Positions 62,729 through 64,000 of a stretch of DNA of 64,000 nt are shown in pieces. The notes beneath the pieces are model-generated. The model did no database searches and had not been told where the DNA came from. It saw nothing but the letters and a program-made list of their open reading frames with translations. The stretch is from Campylobacter_A concisus_Y (GTDB lineage Bacteria > Campylobacterota > Campylobacteria > Campylobacterales > Campylobacteraceae), in the NCBI RefSeq assembly GCF_902460415.1, contig NZ_CABPTY010000001.1, positions 304,655-368,654 of the forward strand, written 5' to 3'. The translations under genes were made by a program, and so were the position numbers. The first letter of the stretch is position 1, and every line of letters starts with the position of its first letter.

Positions 62729-64000
62729 GCGCCATATAGATCACGTAGTTTGCAAGCACCTTCTTGCCGTAGTTTCTAGTCTCAGCCACTGGGACTAGTT
62801 CGATCGATAAAAACGGCTCAAATTTCCCCTCTTTAAACATATCATCTCTAGTGATGACTTTTTTGGTAAAACCGATACCGCCGTTATACGCGTAGGCTGT
62901 AAAGAGCGGATGGTAAAGAAATTTATCAAGGTAGTTTAGGTGGTGATTTGCAAATTTAAATGCAACATCAGTTTTGAAAAGATCGTCTTGGTCAAAATTT
63001 GGAATTTTTAGCTCTTTTTTGCCGATCGCATTTGCAAGAAATGGCATAAACTGCATCATACCAAGAGCGTAAGAGGTAGAAACGACGCTTGGGATAAAGA
63101 GACTCTCTTGTCTAGCCAGAGCGTAGATCATCGATTTTCTCTCGTTGCTGATACCCTCAAGCTCAGGAGAGCTTGGCATTAAGAAGTATTGCTTTTCCCA
63201 GCCATGCGCCTTTTGCATGAAGTATGCATAGGCGCCAATGCTTTCGTTTGTATAAAATTTCTTCGCAAATTCGCTTGCTTGCGTGGCGTTCATATCCTTT
63301 GCAAGGGCAGCGGTTTTGTTCCATAAAAATGGATCGCTTACATCAAAATTTTCGATATTTTGCTTGCTAGGCCTTGGCACGATCACTTCAAGTGGCTCGC
63401 CGCCGACCAAATCTCTTGCGAAAAGTGAGTAGATATTTGCATCTTTGCTAGCACTTAGCTCTTTTAAAAAGCTCTCATCGCCGCTTAGCTCATATTGCCA
63501 AAATGTGGCATTGTCCCTTTGCCAAGCCCTATCAAAGGTGCTTTTAGCTCTTGTGAAAAAACTAAATGCAACGTCATTTTGACCAAGCAAGATGGCGTTT
63601 AGCCCAAGTGTAAATGCGTCGCCTTTTTCGGTGATAGCTGGATCTATGCTAAGTAAATTTCTTCTAAAGCTTTCATATTTTTTATTAAATACGATATCGT
63701 TTAATAAATTTGTAAAGCCCTTTTGCATGTAGAGCTTATTCATAAAATTTGCTTCAAAGCTGTCGCTAAAAAGAGCACTTTTGCTTTGCGGACTTGAAGC
63801 ATTAAAAAGCTCTAAAAAGCTCTTTGTATCGTTTGTATTTGCAAAGCTAAGAGCTGGGTTTGGCTCATTTAAAGTGCGTAAAATCCTAGCTTTTTCTGGA
63901 TTTGTATTTGTAAGATTTGCCGCTAAAATTTCACGAGTTTTGCTATCTAGTTTTAGAGAAAAGCTCATCGTTGTTAGTAAATTTTGGCAAGCCAAGCTAG
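62649..64000 (-). CDS. slt: Soluble lytic murein transglycosylase, 3' part
   Basis: At least 450 residues; the frame runs off the right edge, so the N-terminus and signal peptide are missing. The C-terminal domain has the catalytic Glu in ALARQESLF, then YALGMMQFMPFLA and YAYNGGIGF, the SLT pattern. The N-terminal part is a helical superhelix of the Slt70 type. Cleaves glycan strands in the periplasm. Confidence 0.92.
   Translation of the reverse strand, partial: SLACQNLLTTMSFSLKLDSKTREILAANLTNTNPEKARILRTLNEPNPALSFANTNDTKSFLELFNASSPQSKSALFSDSFEANFMNKLYMQKGFTNLLNDIVFNKKYESFRRNLLSIDPAITEKGDAFTLGLNAILLGQNDVAFSFFTRAKSTFDRAWQRDNATFWQYELSGDESFLKELSASKDANIYSLFARDLVGGEPLEVIVPRPSKQNIENFDVSDPFLWNKTAALAKDMNATQASEFAKKFYTNESIGAYAYFMQKAHGWEKQYFLMPSSPELEGISNERKSMIYALARQESLFIPSVVSTSYALGMMQFMPFLANAIGKKELKIPNFDQDDLFKTDVAFKFANHHLNYLDKFLYHPLFTAYAYNGGIGFTKKVITRDDMFKEGKFEPFLSIELVPVAETRNYGKKVLANYVIYMALNGSSIKISQLFENLTKPALTDKFRN

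Overview
The window looks like a chromosomal segment of an epsilonproteobacterium of the genus Campylobacter, most like the anaerobic, formate- and hydrogen-using C. concisus/curvus/showae group. Three things support this: the AT-rich background, the gene orders pheT-aroA-ispH-rpsA-(membrane protein)-serA and flhF-flhG-(membrane protein)-fliA-fliM-fliY, and the tungstate/selenocysteine formate dehydrogenase set. The species assignment is an inference.

Layout. 1-21.3 kb is core genome: the end of pheT, aroA, ispH, rpsA, serA and efp, an unannotated selenoprotein of the SelW family (minus strand, in-frame TGA), a DJ-1 protein, an RRM protein, a GluQ-RS-like enzyme, sppA and an aminodeoxyfutalosine-deaminase-like gene (minus), aroQ-pepQ-folK, the flagellar block flhF to fliY, a LOG-family gene, mnmA, and tRNA-Asn with a consensus promoter. 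21.4-23.7 kb is a small mobile-element remnant beside tRNA-Asn, with an AlpA-like gene, a MobV-like coiled-coil gene and a possible integrase tail.

24-38.4 kb is a formate dehydrogenase / tungstate region that is visibly richer in G+C. It holds a selenocysteine FdhF (plus), an operon on the minus strand (TorD-like chaperone, small Tat protein, selenocysteine FdhA, FdhB), a divergent tungstate ABC transporter (tupA versus tupB and tupC), an AT-rich orphan gene with a PD-(D/E)XK-like motif, and a minus-strand cluster fdhD - ModE-like regulator - small protein - cysteine desulfurase. A palindrome of the form ATRTGC-N7-GCATAY lies upstream of four of these units (fdhF, the fdhA operon, tupA/tupB, and fdhD-modE). 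I read this as a local ModE-type regulon that couples tungstate import, cofactor sulfuration and two tungsto/molybdo-selenoenzymes. This is the most interesting signal in the window.

38.7-40.7 kb holds a 5'-deleted type I restriction hsdR and a YgjP-type metallopeptidase, followed by tRNA-Met. From 41 kb to the end the genome is core again: ppa, adk, aspS, nadK, recN, a REC-REC-GGEEF regulator, tatD, an MltD-like transglycosylase, rlpA, hisB, kdsC, lptC, lptA, engB, an MreD-like protein, mrdA, queC, ybeY, metG, fbp, mobB, a lipoprotein, and the 3' part of a soluble lytic transglycosylase cut by the window edge. No rRNA genes, CRISPR arrays or intact insertion sequences were seen. Apparent gene breaks at 24418 and 29355 are selenocysteine codons, not mutations.
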